Shown: positions 34,328 to 43,973, counted from the stretch's first letter. The stretch is 64,000 nucleotides of DNA from JANMDR01 sp031409495 (GCA_031409495.1 JANNXI010000201.1:1-64000), one strand, 5' to 3'. The notes: generated by a model not told the origin, from the sequence alone. Made by a program: numbers and translations.

Positions 34328-36388
34328 ATGAATTCAAAAACAAAATTCCAAGCAACGCAGGTATCCCAACTGACGGAACGACTTGCTGCGTTGCAGTCGT
34401 GGCGTTACGTTCACCAAGGGCAAATCGAAGCGGTGCGCGGATTGTTTAAGGCGCTGAAAATTAGTACCGTGGATTCAGAATCAACATTAACTAAGCTCGA
34501 GAGTTTGGTGGTGCGTGAGCGGGTGAGTATTGCCTTTATCGGCAATATTGCTAGCGGTAAGTCCGAATTGATCAATGCACTGTTCTTTACCGATACCGGG
34601 CGACGCTTAATGCCCTCGGGCTTAGGCCGTACTACCGCGTGCATTACGGAGTTACGGTTTGATCGTGAACGGCCTACTGGGGTGCGGTTGCTGCCCATTG
34701 AAACCCGCGAAAGTCCGCACACCCTAGCGCAATTGCGCAGCACGCCTTCAGAATGGCGGGTTTTTCCATTTGAAGCAGATCAAATGGAATCGGTAATGCG
34801 GGCGCTGGCCGCCATTTCTGAAACGAAGCGCGTATCACTTGAGCAGGCCGTGGCGCTGGGTTTGCACATTAGCGGGGTGGTAAAGCCAGGGCGCACCGAA
34901 GAGGAGCAATCGTTAGTCGATGTGCCGCGTTGGCGCTATGCGATTGTGAATTTCCCTCATGGCTTACTCGATGCTGGGTTAGTCGTAATTGATACCCCAG
35001 CCGTTGCCACCATGCGTTCAGAATCAGAATTTGTGCGTGATCGTTTGGCAGCCCTCGACGCTGCGATACTGGTGCTTGATGCCAACGAGGGTGCCACCAA
35101 AGTCGATATTGAAACTTGGCGTGACGTTTTAAATACGGGCAAGTCGCCTCGTGAGCAGGCCATCGCGCGCAGCGGTAAAGCCAACGACGGCCATAATGCG
35201 ACAGCGCTACTATCGATGGATGATCAAGCGAAGTTAATCGCCCTTAATCGTATCGATGAAATAGACCTAGGGGCTGATGCGCAGAGTAGCCCGACCGCTT
35301 TTTTACGCCAGTTGGATCAGCAAGTGCATGCCGTGGCTGAGCTGTTGCACGCCGACCCAATGGCCATCATCGCGGTGTCTGCCAAGCTTGGTTTGCTGGG
35401 CCGCTTAACAAGTGAGCCTGATAAATCAGCACGAAGTCGCTTGTATCAATTGGAGCGTGCCATTGCTAAAAACTTGCCTGATGGCCGCCAAAACGGGGTC
35501 AGTGGGATTGTTGCCGATACCCTAATGGCGATGCTGGGTGAGGTAAAAGATAATTTAAGTAATGAGCACATCAGCGGCTTAGAGAGGCTAAAGGTACTCA
35601 GCCACTTGCGACGAAAAAATGAAATGATGCTGAGTCAACTAACATTGCAAGCAGGCGCCAAGCAAGATAAGCTAGATGGCTTAACCAAAGCGCTGAGGGC
35701 TTCAAAAGGCTTGCATGGCAGCATCTGCGACGAGATGTCGGGCATGGTACATGCAACAGTGATAAAGCTAGAGTTGGATGGCTTTAAGGCGCAAATGCGC
35801 CCGCTTTCGCGACCGATGCAGGCAAATTTAGCGATGACAAAGCTCTTTCCGCAACTGAATACGCGTATTGGTACGCTGCAAAGTAAAGTGGATGAACTTT
35901 ACAACTTGTTTCTAGAAATGCGCCCAAAAATTTCACGCGAGCTTTTGGTAACTGGTGTAGACGGGGTAGTCGATATCGTGCCATTTCCGATCGCGCGCTT
36001 CCACGCCGAACTCGTAAACTTGCGCAATGAGGCTGATATTTTATTGCGGCAAGACGACAAGCGCCCAGAAGCGGTGAGAGACAAAGAATTTAATACTTCG
36101 GTGGGTGACCGCGTACAGAAAATGTTCGACATCGCAAATCGCGAATCACAAGTGTGGGCAAAGAGCCTATTTGCAGAACTGGAAAAACCCGTTGAGGTTG
36201 CGCGCAGGCAAATGCTCGGTCGGGTCGAAAATATCGATAAAATGAACGGCGCAGAAATTGATTTAGCCGAAAGTATCTCTAGCCTGCAAGCTACCATGGA
36301 CGTTGTAAAGAGCCGGCGTAAGTCGTTGGATGACGTGCTGGAATCGGTTACGCGTCAGCTCGGTTTGGCCAGTCAAGCGGTCGTATAA
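34328..36388 (+). CDS. dynamin-like GTPase
   Basis: A 686-residue bacterial dynamin-family protein. The GTP loop GNIASGKSELINAL lies near residue 72, a DTPA G3 motif with VATMRSESEFVRDRL follows, and LIALNRIDEI is the G4 equivalent. The C-terminal half is predicted mostly alpha-helical (coiled-coil like), as in dynamins. Such proteins remodel or repair membranes. It stands alone, with about 190 bases before it and a ferredoxin gene on the other strand after it, so no partner is suggested. Confidence 0.85.
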   Translation: MNSKTKFQATQVSQLTERLAALQSWRYVHQGQIEAVRGLFKALKISTVDSESTLTKLESLVVRERVSIAFIGNIASGKSELINALFFTDTGRRLMPSGLGRTTACITELRFDRERPTGVRLLPIETRESPHTLAQLRSTPSEWRVFPFEADQMESVMRALAAISETKRVSLEQAVALGLHISGVVKPGRTEEEQSLVDVPRWRYAIVNFPHGLLDAGLVVIDTPAVATMRSESEFVRDRLAALDAAILVLDANEGATKVDIETWRDVLNTGKSPREQAIARSGKANDGHNATALLSMDDQAKLIALNRIDEIDLGADAQSSPTAFLRQLDQQVHAVAELLHADPMAIIAVSAKLGLLGRLTSEPDKSARSRLYQLERAIAKNLPDGRQNGVSGIVADTLMAMLGEVKDNLSNEHISGLERLKVLSHLRRKNEMMLSQLTLQAGAKQDKLDGLTKALRASKGLHGSICDEMSGMVHATVIKLELDGFKAQMRPLSRPMQANLAMTKLFPQLNTRIGTLQSKVDELYNLFLEMRPKISRELLVTGVDGVVDIVPFPIARFHAELVNLRNEADILLRQDDKRPEAVRDKEFNTSVGDRVQKMFDIANRESQVWAKSLFAELEKPVEVARRQMLGRVENIDKMNGAEIDLAESISSLQATMDVVKSRRKSLDDVLESVTRQLGLASQAVV

Positions 36389-36467
36389 GTGGCTGGATGA
36401 TGGCGCAGATGCCCACGACCCAAAGGTAGCCCCCTTGCGGGATATTTAGGGGATTGCGGCCATCAAT

Positions 36468-36731
36468 TTACGCTGCCACCTTCTTCAACCGCACCAAGGC
36501 CACAAATTTGGCGTGTAGTGCGTCTTTTGATTCTACAAAATCGGGATGCAACGGGATGCAATCTACCGGGCAAACTTCTCGGCATTGGGGAGTGTCAAAA
36601 TGGCCCACGCACTCAGTGCAGTTAGCGGGGTTGATTTCGTAGATTTCAACACCTTGGTAAATAGCATCATTTGGACATTCTGGCTCGCAGACGTCGCAGT
36701 TTATGCATTGATCGGTGATCATCAAAGCCAT
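36468..36731 (-). CDS. 2[4Fe-4S] ferredoxin (YfhL type)
   Basis: A soluble electron carrier of 87 residues. Two cluster motifs are visible: CINCDVCEPECPNDAI and CTECVGHFDTPQCREVCPVDCI, the second with the eight-residue insert typical of YfhL/Allochromatium-type ferredoxins. It directly follows coaD (six bases), as in many Betaproteobacteria. Confidence 0.95.
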   Translation of the reverse strand: MALMITDQCINCDVCEPECPNDAIYQGVEIYEINPANCTECVGHFDTPQCREVCPVDCIPLHPDFVESKDALHAKFVALVRLKKVAA

Positions 36732-36737
36732 GACGGT

Positions 36738-37223
36738 TTAGCCACTTTTATTGATTTTTGCTTTTAATGCAATTGCCGTGAGCGGATGCACAAAATCATC
36801 CACATTGCCGCCCAAATTGGCGATCTCGCGCACAATCGTGGCTGAAATGAACATGTATTTGTCGCTTGGCGTCAAAAACATAGTCTCCACACCGGGATTC
36901 AATTTGCGGTTCATGCCCGCCATTTGAAACTCATATTCAAAGTCAGATACAGCACGTAAACCCCGCAAAATTACATTGGCTTCTTGCGCGCGTAAAAATT
37001 CTGAAAGCAACCCAGTAAAGCTCACCACCCGTACATTAGGGTAAATACCCAATATTTGCTTGGCAAGATCAAGGCGTTCGTTGAGACTGAAAAATGGGCG
37101 TTTCGATTCGCTATGCGCTACCGCCACGACTACCTCGCCAAATAGCTTCGATGCGCGCGCGACGAGATCTTCATGGCCTTTAGTAAGCGGATCAAAGGTT
37201 CCTGGGTAAACAGCTCTAATCAT
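36738..37223 (-). CDS. coaD: pantetheine-phosphate adenylyltransferase
   Basis: It makes dephospho-CoA from 4'-phosphopantetheine. The nucleotidyltransferase motif is in AVYPGTFDPLTKGHEDLV, and SDKYMFISATIVREIANLGGNV gives the ISSTxVR-like signature. Length 161, standard. The start MIRAVYPG (ATG 37221-37223) is chosen over an in-frame start six codons upstream. Confidence 0.97.
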   Translation of the reverse strand: MIRAVYPGTFDPLTKGHEDLVARASKLFGEVVVAVAHSESKRPFFSLNERLDLAKQILGIYPNVRVVSFTGLLSEFLRAQEANVILRGLRAVSDFEYEFQMAGMNRKLNPGVETMFLTPSDKYMFISATIVREIANLGGNVDDFVHPLTAIALKAKINKSG

Positions 37224-37245
37224 GATGGATAGCATTCGCAAAAAA

Positions 37246-37845
37246 TTATTTCAGTGATAGTAACGCAAAATGCACGACACCCGCACGCGCTGCTTTTTCG
37301 ACCTGCCAGACCCCAGTTTCGCCTACCAAGCTATCGGGCAGTGCGCTCGCCCATTCCACATACACGCGTGCGTAAGGGGCGAGCAGTGCTGGCAGTGCGG
37401 CCAGCGTGGGTTCCAACAAGGCGCTGGCAAAAGGTGGGTCGACAAACACCACGTCATACTTCAATCTGTTGTTTTGTAATTTCTGCAATCTGAGCACGGC
37501 GTCATCTTGGAAAATGACGCAGTTTTGAGCGGCCAGCAACATATGAGCCTGCTGAAGCGCCTCGCAAACAGCGCCGTTTGACTCAATCATGATCACACTC
37601 TGCGCACCTCTAGAGGCTGCCTCAAAACCCAGCGCACCACTGCCCGCGTAAACATCTAAGCAGTGTTTTCCATGAAGGGTTTGGCCTAGCCAATTAAACA
37701 AAGTTTCGCGAACTCGATCGCCAGTAGGGCGCAACCCTAACGCCGTAGGAAAGTTCAACACACGGCTGCGCCATTCGCCGCCAATAATACGCACGTGGTT
37801 GCTTGTCCTTGATTTTGACGGTGATCGAGAAGTTTTTTTATGCAT
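37246..37845 (-). CDS. rsmD: 16S rRNA (guanine(966)-N(2))-methyltransferase
   Basis: A SAM-dependent rRNA methyltransferase. It shows VRIIGGEWRSRVLNFP and LRPTGDRVRETLFNWL at the start, CLDVYAGSGALGFEAASRGA as the SAM site, and VFVDPPFASALL, the NPPY-equivalent. Length 199. It is 22 bases upstream of coaD and diverges from ftsY. Confidence 0.96.
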   Translation of the reverse strand: MHKKTSRSPSKSRTSNHVRIIGGEWRSRVLNFPTALGLRPTGDRVRETLFNWLGQTLHGKHCLDVYAGSGALGFEAASRGAQSVIMIESNGAVCEALQQAHMLLAAQNCVIFQDDAVLRLQKLQNNRLKYDVVFVDPPFASALLEPTLAALPALLAPYARVYVEWASALPDSLVGETGVWQVEKAARAGVVHFALLSLK

Positions 37846-37997
37846 TGCCGATTTGCACTGGATGCGTCATGAATCAAGACGCCGTGAGTTGAATAGCTTA
37901 AAATGCGCAAAGTGTAGCTGAATTTTTTAGAAATCGTTGCTGTATCGTTACTGTAACGCCGTAGTTGTTCCTATTTTGTCTTAGAAAGCGCCTAGTT

Positions 37998-39074
37998 TTG
38001 TTTAATATTTTCAAATCAAAGAAACCACCAGAAGCGCTCCCGTTGCCTGCAACGGACGTACCAGCAGTACTTGTTCCGCTAGTCCAACCCGCGCCGCGCC
38101 AAGTAAATTTAGATGGGCCTGATTGGTTTTCACGCCTAAAAACGGGCTTAAGCAAGACCCGCGACGTCCTAAATACCGACGTTACCGAGCTTTTTTCGCG
38201 CCATGGTCAGATCGACGATGCGCTGTATGAGTCCCTTGAAACCACATTAATTACGGCCGACGTGGGGATTGCAGCCACGCAATCCTTACTCGACAATTTG
38301 AAGGAAGTTGCCAAGGCTAAAAAGCTGAGCGATCCTTTGTTGCTACAAGAAGAATTCAATATTTTGCTTGTTAACCTGCTTGCACGCATCGCTAAACCGC
38401 TGCAGGTGGAAAACCCCAATCCCTTCGTGATCATGATTGTCGGCGTCAATGGTGCTGGCAAAACCACTACGATTGGCAAGCTCGCCAAATACTTCCAAAG
38501 TCAGGGTAAATCGGTGATGCTAGCCGCCGGTGATACCTTTCGTGCAGCCGCCCGCGAGCAACTGGCTACGTGGGGCGAACGTAACAATGTGACCGTAATA
38601 TCAGCCACGCAAGGTGATTCCGCAGCGGTAATTTATGATGCCGTGCAATCGGCGAAGGCCCGTAAAATTGATGTCGTGTTGGCCGATACTGCGGGTCGTT
38701 TGCCGACACAAATGCACCTAATGGAAGAGATTAAAAAAGTAAAACGCGTAATCGCCAAAGCCATGCCCGCAGAAGGTAATAACGCTGCTGCACCGCATGA
38801 AGTGCTACTAGTGCTCGACGCTAACACTGGGCAAAACGGCGTGTCGCAAGTCAATGCGTTCGACCAAGCTTTGGGCCTTACCGGTTTAGTGGTTACCAAG
38901 CTAGATGGCACCGCCAAAGGTGGCATGTTGGCAGCCATTGCCGTGCGGCCAAGTTGCGTCAATGCGGCTGAACCCATCCCGGTGCGCTTCATCGGTGTGG
39001 GTGAAGGCATTGAAGATTTGCGGCCATTTGATGCGACCGAGTTTGTTGCGGCCTTGTTTGGAAAAGCGCGCTGA
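37998..39074 (+). CDS. ftsY: signal recognition particle receptor FtsY
   Basis: An SRP-receptor GTPase that docks ribosomes to the translocon. The N-terminus LFNIFKSKKPP fits the membrane-targeting tip; I place the start at a TTG (37998), although an upstream extension is open. NG-domain motifs are GVNGAGKTTTIGKLAKYF, DTFRAAAREQL, DTAGRLPTQMHLMEE, TKLDGTAKGG and GVGEGIEDL. The acidic A-domain is short, giving about 358 residues. It is followed by ftsE and ftsX. Confidence 0.96.
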   Translation: MFNIFKSKKPPEALPLPATDVPAVLVPLVQPAPRQVNLDGPDWFSRLKTGLSKTRDVLNTDVTELFSRHGQIDDALYESLETTLITADVGIAATQSLLDNLKEVAKAKKLSDPLLLQEEFNILLVNLLARIAKPLQVENPNPFVIMIVGVNGAGKTTTIGKLAKYFQSQGKSVMLAAGDTFRAAAREQLATWGERNNVTVISATQGDSAAVIYDAVQSAKARKIDVVLADTAGRLPTQMHLMEEIKKVKRVIAKAMPAEGNNAAAPHEVLLVLDANTGQNGVSQVNAFDQALGLTGLVVTKLDGTAKGGMLAAIAVRPSCVNAAEPIPVRFIGVGEGIEDLRPFDATEFVAALFGKAR

Positions 39075-39177
39075 TGGCGATTTTGCAGCGCTGCAAACGC
39101 CGTTGTTTCCGCCTACGCGGGCACCGAGCGTCATTTTCGGTTTTGCCGCGTTGCTGGCATTCAGTCAAGTTTCAAAA

Positions 39178-39840
39178 ATGATTGTTTTTTCTAACACCGT
39201 CAAGCGCTACGCTAACGGCTTTGAAGCCCTCCGCGGTATTACCTGCACCGTGGAGAAGGGCGAATTTATTGCCCTCACAGGCCATTCTGGCGCGGGTAAA
39301 AGCACCATGCTAAAGCTTGCCGCAGGGATTGAAACCGCCACCCAAGGCACGGTGTTAGTGAACGGCCAAAACCTTGGTGTGCTCCGTCAATCGGGGCTGT
39401 GCGCGTTGCGGCGCAATATAGGTTTAGTATTTCAAAATCACCGCTTGTTGTTTGATCGTTCTGCGTTTGAAAACGTCGCGCTTCCCCTAGATATTGCAGG
39501 TTTATCGCGCAAAGATGCCACCAAGCGCGTGCGCGCAGCGCTTGATAAAGTGGGTTTGTTAGCACGCGAAAAATCAAACCCAATCGCCTTGTCAGGTGGC
39601 GAGCAGCAACGCCTCTGCATCGCGCGCGCTATTGTGAGCCGACCGAATATTTTGATAGCCGATGAACCCACGGGCAACCTAGATTCTGAATACGCCGCAT
39701 CCATCATGGCGCTGTTTAAATCGTTTAATCAGGTAGGGGTCACGGTGTTGCTGTCTACTCACGATGAATCCGGTTTGGAGCGTTTAGGCTGTCGGCGCAT
39801 TAGTTTGGCGCAGGGAAAGGTTGAGGCTGCGAATGTCTAG
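39178..39840 (+). CDS. ftsE: cell-division ATP-binding protein FtsE
   Basis: The ATPase of the FtsEX complex that controls peptidoglycan hydrolases at the septum. It is 220 residues long with start MIVFSNTVKRYANG (ATG 39178); a longer open frame upstream overlaps ftsY and lacks family sequence. Motifs: Walker A GHSGAGKSTMLKL, Q-loop region VFQNHRLL, signature LSGGEQQRLCIARAI, and Walker B ILIADEPTGNLD. It overlaps ftsX by eight bases. The ribosome site is weak. Confidence 0.96.
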   Translation: MIVFSNTVKRYANGFEALRGITCTVEKGEFIALTGHSGAGKSTMLKLAAGIETATQGTVLVNGQNLGVLRQSGLCALRRNIGLVFQNHRLLFDRSAFENVALPLDIAGLSRKDATKRVRAALDKVGLLAREKSNPIALSGGEQQRLCIARAIVSRPNILIADEPTGNLDSEYAASIMALFKSFNQVGVTVLLSTHDESGLERLGCRRISLAQGKVEAANV

Positions 39841-40759
39841 TCTGCTAACGCCTTTTAACGCTCACGCCATTGCCTTTCGCCGCGCAGCTATCCGTCTGCT
39901 TCAGCAGCCTGCTGTTACCGTACTTTCGGTAGTGGTGATTGCTATCGCGCTGGCGTTTCCGCTGGGTTTATTTGCGGTTTTTGAAAACGTTTTAGCGGCT
40001 ACCGGAAAGCTGCAAATTAACCCCGGCATGAATGTGTATTTGCAGCCCGCTTTAAGTGACGATCAGGCGCGAACAGTGGGCGAGGCTATTAAAAAGCTAG
40101 GTAGTGTTGAGTCTCTAAAATTTGAATCGCGTGAAGCTGCGTTAGCCAAAATGAAGGGTAATACAGGTATGCAAGATGTGCTTGCGGGCCTTGAAACCAA
40201 CCCTCTACCGCACGCCTTTTTAGTGCAACCGAAACCGCAAGGCGGCGCAGATACTGTCTCCGCAGAAATTCAAGCCCTGCGAGAGCAAATCCAAAATATA
40301 CCTGGCGTTGAATACGTCATCGCTGAATTTGAATGGGCCAAAAAACTAAATCGCCTAGCGCGATTCGCAAAAACCATTCTACTGTTAGTCGCCTTAGCCT
40401 TGTGTGGCGCTGTCGTGGTGGTTACGGGCAACACCATTCGCCTGCAAATACTCACCCAGCGTGATGAGATAGAAATCAGCCAACTTATCGGCGCTACCAA
40501 CGCGTTTGTGCGTCGCCCGTTTCTCTATTTTGGCGCCGTTCAAGGCGCATTAGCGGGCGCGCTGGCGTGGCTGATGGTGTGGGCGACTCTACGCTGGGCA
40601 GCAGTGGAAGTGCAAGAGTTAGCTAAGTCGTACGGCAGTGATTTCAGCCTGCTTGCTATTACGCCAAGTGTTGGTGCTACGTTAGTGTGCGTGGCAGCGT
40701 TACTTGGTTTATTGGGTGCTTTGTTGTCAGTAGAGTGGTATTTGCGGCGCACAAATTAG
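39833..40759 (+). CDS. ftsX: cell-division protein FtsX
   Basis: The membrane part of FtsEX, 308 residues. One helix lies near 25-50 (LSVVVIAIALAFPLGLF) and three near the C-terminus (ILLLVALALCGAVVVVTGNTI; ALAWLMVWATLRW; VCVAALLGLLGALLSVEW), with a periplasmic domain between. The stretch RLQILTQRDEIEISQLIGATNAFVRRPF is the FtsX signature. The ATG 39833 follows GAGG. It ends 55 bases before the convergent NTF2-like gene. Confidence 0.96.
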   Translation: MSSLLTPFNAHAIAFRRAAIRLLQQPAVTVLSVVVIAIALAFPLGLFAVFENVLAATGKLQINPGMNVYLQPALSDDQARTVGEAIKKLGSVESLKFESREAALAKMKGNTGMQDVLAGLETNPLPHAFLVQPKPQGGADTVSAEIQALREQIQNIPGVEYVIAEFEWAKKLNRLARFAKTILLLVALALCGAVVVVTGNTIRLQILTQRDEIEISQLIGATNAFVRRPFLYFGAVQGALAGALAWLMVWATLRWAAVEVQELAKSYGSDFSLLAITPSVGATLVCVAALLGLLGALLSVEWYLRRTN

Positions 40760-40771
40760 TTAATTGATGCC

Positions 40772-40801
40772 TTGGAGAAGCGCTGTTTTTGGATGCCCTC
40801 A
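40772..40801. repeat. degraded dispersed palindrome between convergent genes
   Basis: TTGGAGAAGCGCTG, then TTTTTGG and ATGCCCTC. The left arm matches the family; the right arm is heavily altered. Position between the stops of ftsX and the NTF2-like gene fits the family habit of lying 3'. Confidence 0.45.
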
Positions 40802-40814
40802 TATTTTTTGACAA

Positions 40815-41258
40815 TCACCCCATTCGCCCCTTCAACCATCGCATCAACCCACCCACCACCGGCAACTTCTCATACAACTCGCCGGCCGCATCCCAATAAT
40901 CTCGATGATAATCGGCGCGGCCGTCGGCTGCGAAGCGGACGTGGCTGGAACCGTGGATGCGTTTTGGTTTATTGGGTTGGTAGCTTTTTATGGCGAAGTC
41001 AAAATCCCAAATTAGTACGCATTGATAGTCTTGCGCGATAATTTCGGTCACAGTAAATTTTGGATTGTTCAGACGATGAAACATCTCGGCGAACACAGCT
41101 TCAAGTTCGTCGCGGGTATTAAACTCATTAAACGGATCACGAAAATAAGTGTCTTCGGTGTAGAACTTGCCGATGTTGGCAAGATTATCCGGTGCGAGGT
41201 TTTCAAAAAAATGCACCAAGGCTTCTATGTTTGCTGCCGCCGGTTTGCTGCGACTCAT
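40815..41258 (-). CDS. NTF2-like protein (lipid/oxidative-stress type operon)
   Basis: A 147-residue protein of the SnoaL/NTF2 superfamily. It starts NIEALVHFFENLAPDNLANIGKFYTEDTYFRDPFNEF and has VLIWDFDFAIKSYQPNKPKRIHGSSHVRFAADGRADYHRDYWD. It is the last gene of the minus-strand operon at 40.8-48.0 kb and overlaps the SDR gene by four bases. In other Proteobacteria, relatives of this gene cluster with the same neighbours, often near an rpoE-chrR pair that responds to singlet oxygen; that regulator is not in this window. Confidence 0.9.
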   Translation of the reverse strand: MSRSKPAAANIEALVHFFENLAPDNLANIGKFYTEDTYFRDPFNEFNTRDELEAVFAEMFHRLNNPKFTVTEIIAQDYQCVLIWDFDFAIKSYQPNKPKRIHGSSHVRFAADGRADYHRDYWDAAGELYEKLPVVGGLMRWLKGRMG

Positions 41259-42034
41259 AACTTGACGCTACGGCGAATCGCGGCAAAATAAAGTGCGTAG
41301 GGCAATTGCTGCAATGCCTTCAACATGCGTGAAAAACGCTTCGGGAAGTGGATTTCAAATTCGCCGTTTTCAAAGCCTTTGATAATTTCGTCGGCCGCTA
41401 CTTCAGGCGTGATGATGGCGGGCATGTCGAATTCATTTTGCGCAGTTAGTGGCGTACTCACAAAGCCAGGGCAAATAACGTAGGTGTTGATGCCTTTTGG
41501 CTTTAGGTCCATATACATCACCTCAGCCAAATTAATCAGCGCCGCTTTGGTGGGGCCGTAAACAAGGCTGTTGGGCAGGCCGCGATAACCGGCGACGCTG
41601 GAAACTATGGCAATACCGCCTTGCTGCTGCGCCAACATGGTTGGAATAGCTACGCTTAGTGCGTTCATGAAGCCGGTTAGGTTGGTATCGATCATGTGCT
41701 TGGCTACTTTTAAGTCGATTTCCCACGCGCGCATGGGGGTGTAATCGCCCGCCATGAGCACGATAAGGTCGTAGCCGCCCCATGCCGCGATTAGCTCTTC
41801 TTCGGCCGCTTTGATGCGGTTAACATCCGTTATGTCCAATGGCAACGCCATCGTGCGCGACGCGCCAAAGCGCGTGACCATTTCGGCTAGTTTGTCTTGG
41901 CTGCGGGCGGATAGCGCCACCTTGGCGCCTTTGGAGTGCAGGGCGTTAGCCAGCGTTGCGCCAATGCCGGTGGACGCGCCGATGATCCACACGCGTTGCT
42001 TTGACCAGCTAGTTATTTTTGTATTAAGTGCCAT
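41255..42034 (-). CDS. short-chain dehydrogenase/reductase
   Basis: A classical SDR of 259 residues. It has the cofactor loop WIIGASTGIGATLA, an NAG-like strand end (LMAGDY), and the catalytic YGPTKAA (YxxxK) with a Ser at VSSVAGY. A conserved PGFVSTPLT follows. The substrate is unknown; within this operon a lipid-derived carbonyl is plausible. It overlaps the NTF2-like gene by four bases and follows DUF3833 by 16. Confidence 0.93.
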   Translation of the reverse strand: MALNTKITSWSKQRVWIIGASTGIGATLANALHSKGAKVALSARSQDKLAEMVTRFGASRTMALPLDITDVNRIKAAEEELIAAWGGYDLIVLMAGDYTPMRAWEIDLKVAKHMIDTNLTGFMNALSVAIPTMLAQQQGGIAIVSSVAGYRGLPNSLVYGPTKAALINLAEVMYMDLKPKGINTYVICPGFVSTPLTAQNEFDMPAIITPEVAADEIIKGFENGEFEIHFPKRFSRMLKALQQLPYALYFAAIRRSVKL

Positions 42035-42050
42035 CGCAATTGCGGCGCTG

Positions 42051-42584
42051 TTATGCGCCGCGCTTTCTAAAAAATATTGAAATTTCGGCTAGGTGTACGC
42101 CAAACTTAGTCATCACGGTACGGTTAGCCATGGTTTTATCGTCGATCAGATACATCCAGTCGTCCATATTCACTTTGTAGGTCGTGTTGTCTACCGGCAA
42201 ATCGAGTATGTAGCGCCATTGTAGCGCTGCGCCACTGGCTACACCAATCGCTTGGCCGACTACATCACCTGCAGTGCCGATGTAGTTATCGCCTTGTTTT
42301 GTGATTTTCCAAATACGCTTTTCAGTTTTACCATCAGACCATATAAAGCTTTCATCCAGTACACCTTCGTTTCCGCGCCAAGTGCAGTCAATCTCAACCG
42401 TGAAGCGGCGCGTGACCTTGCCGGACCGGTCTTGCACCATGCCCCAGCCGTCCACTTTACCGTTGAAGTAGGTGGCTAAATCCAGTTTTGGCTTTTCATT
42501 CTGATAATCGCTTACGTTTACATTTGCGCAACCGGTAAGCCAAACACAGAAAATAACAACGAAAAACGTGCTAAATTTTTGCAT
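42051..42584 (-). CDS. DUF3833 lipoprotein
   Basis: A 177-residue predicted lipoprotein with lipobox LTGC (Cys near 19). LATYFNGKVDGWGMVQDRSGKVTRRFTVEIDCTWRG and the later GEAVGQAIGVASGAALQWRY-like segment match DUF3833, a lipocalin-like beta-barrel family. The likely role is binding or moving a lipid or chromophore in the periplasm. It sits between the MFS and SDR genes, 15 and 16 bases apart. Confidence 0.9.
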   Translation of the reverse strand: MQKFSTFFVVIFCVWLTGCANVNVSDYQNEKPKLDLATYFNGKVDGWGMVQDRSGKVTRRFTVEIDCTWRGNEGVLDESFIWSDGKTEKRIWKITKQGDNYIGTAGDVVGQAIGVASGAALQWRYILDLPVDNTTYKVNMDDWMYLIDDKTMANRTVMTKFGVHLAEISIFFRKRGA

Positions 42585-42599
42585 ACAATATCCTCAACT

Positions 42600-43973
42600 T
42601 TAGTTTCTAAATTTTGCTCGCCACAGCAACCAAACCGAGGCAGCTTTCAGCGCGCACGGTAATAGGGCATAGGTCACGGCAAGTGCTGTCAAAGCCAGTG
42701 GCGTTTGCGACGCTACCACCCCTGCGGCACCCGTTTTTAACCCAAAATACTCCATTGCACTTAGTGCCACGAACGCCGCAAGCGCTAAATTCATTTTTGA
42801 GCACAAATTCCACAGGCCCAAATAAGCGCCGTCAGCGGGGGCTAAGCCCTTCGCGATATCGTCGTCAATTACGTCGGCTACCAACGCAGGTGGAATCGCT
42901 AAGTCTGCACCCAAACCTAAGCCCGACATGATGCAGATGATGAAAAAGCCCGTAACATCGCCTTCTCCAAGCATAAAGGCCCAAACAAATGCCGCTATAC
43001 TCAATACCATACCCGACAGCCAAGCGCGGGTTTTACCGAAGCGATTAGATAGTGTAATCCATAGGGGCATGCCAATTGCACCAGCGGCAAAGTAGGCGCA
43101 CAAAAGTTGCGCAGTGTACTGTGGCGTGCGGAGTACGTAGTCAATAAAAAACAGCACCAAAGTAGCCGGGATGGAAGAGGCAATGCCGTTAACAATAAAG
43201 ATAACGAGCAGTTTTCTAAAGCCGTGATTTTGCAATGGCAGCCACATACTGCGCCAGGTGTTTTGCCAAGAATTGATAGCGGATTTGGTAAGTTCCGCCG
43301 CGCGATTCATGGCGGGTGGAGACGCGAATACGGTGATAACCACAGCCACCATCAATACCGGTGCGAAAATAAAGCTATATTGTGCAAAACCGGTTTTTGC
43401 GTCCGATGCATCGGACAAAATTTGCGGTAATGCCGCTGCTAAAAATACGCCAAGCAGGCCAAAGCCCTCACGGAACGCGGTAATGCGGGTGCGTTGATTT
43501 ACATCATTGGTTAAATCAATTGCGTACGCTTGGTAGCTAATTTGCACCATGCTAAATGCTGTATAGACCAGAATGAGCATGCTGAAGAACCACGTATTTA
43601 GGGCGTTTCCAGACCACTGCGGCGGGTTAAATAAGCCCACCATCGCGCCCGCTAGTAGCGGTGCTCCACACAACACATAAATATAACGACCAAATTTTGA
43701 GCCGCGATTTTGCTCCTTGCGGCGTTGCGCGTTGTCGCTCCATGCTCCCAAGAGCGGATCTTGTACCGCATCAAAAACACGCGCAAAGAGCAGCAAGACC
43801 CCGATCAAACCAAGGCTAAGGCCAAAGTTATCTGCGTAAAATTTTGGTACATGTACGTAGATGGGCAGTGCCGCCATCGCCAACGGAATAGCTGTGAGGC
43901 TGTAGGCAATTAATGCGCCAGTAGTAGGCGCACTCGGCGCGCGTGCGGATGCTGCGGGCGTCCCCATGTTCAC
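42600..43973 (-). CDS. MFS transporter of the GPH/sugar-cation type
   Basis: A 457-residue transporter with about twelve membrane helices. The signature between helices 2 and 3 (LFARVFDAVQDPLLGAWSDNAQ) marks the GPH-like MFS_2 group. SYQAYAIDLTNDVNQRTRITAFREGFGLLG is the matching loop between helices 4 and 5. The dispersed palindrome at 43581-43612 encodes SGNALNTWFFS at the start of a helix without breaking the frame. The substrate is unknown; its place in the operon suggests a lipid-linked compound. It overlaps the chalcone-isomerase-like gene by four bases. Confidence 0.92.
   Translation of the reverse strand: MNMGTPAASARAPSAPTTGALIAYSLTAIPLAMAALPIYVHVPKFYADNFGLSLGLIGVLLLFARVFDAVQDPLLGAWSDNAQRRKEQNRGSKFGRYIYVLCGAPLLAGAMVGLFNPPQWSGNALNTWFFSMLILVYTAFSMVQISYQAYAIDLTNDVNQRTRITAFREGFGLLGVFLAAALPQILSDASDAKTGFAQYSFIFAPVLMVAVVITVFASPPAMNRAAELTKSAINSWQNTWRSMWLPLQNHGFRKLLVIFIVNGIASSIPATLVLFFIDYVLRTPQYTAQLLCAYFAAGAIGMPLWITLSNRFGKTRAWLSGMVLSIAAFVWAFMLGEGDVTGFFIICIMSGLGLGADLAIPPALVADVIDDDIAKGLAPADGAYLGLWNLCSKMNLALAAFVALSAMEYFGLKTGAAGVVASQTPLALTALAVTYALLPCALKAASVWLLWRAKFRN
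43581..43612. repeat. dispersed palindrome inside the MFS gene
   Basis: GCTGAAGAACCAC, core GTATTTA, GGGCGTTTCCAG. It is a near-consensus copy in frame, coding SGNALNTWFFS on the minus strand. On minus-strand RNA the mismatch of outer arms becomes a G-U wobble. Confidence 0.8.

Noticed and set aside
38905..39177. Long N-terminal extension of FtsE
   Set aside because: It overlaps ftsY in another frame; the family start is MIVFSNTVKRY at 39178.
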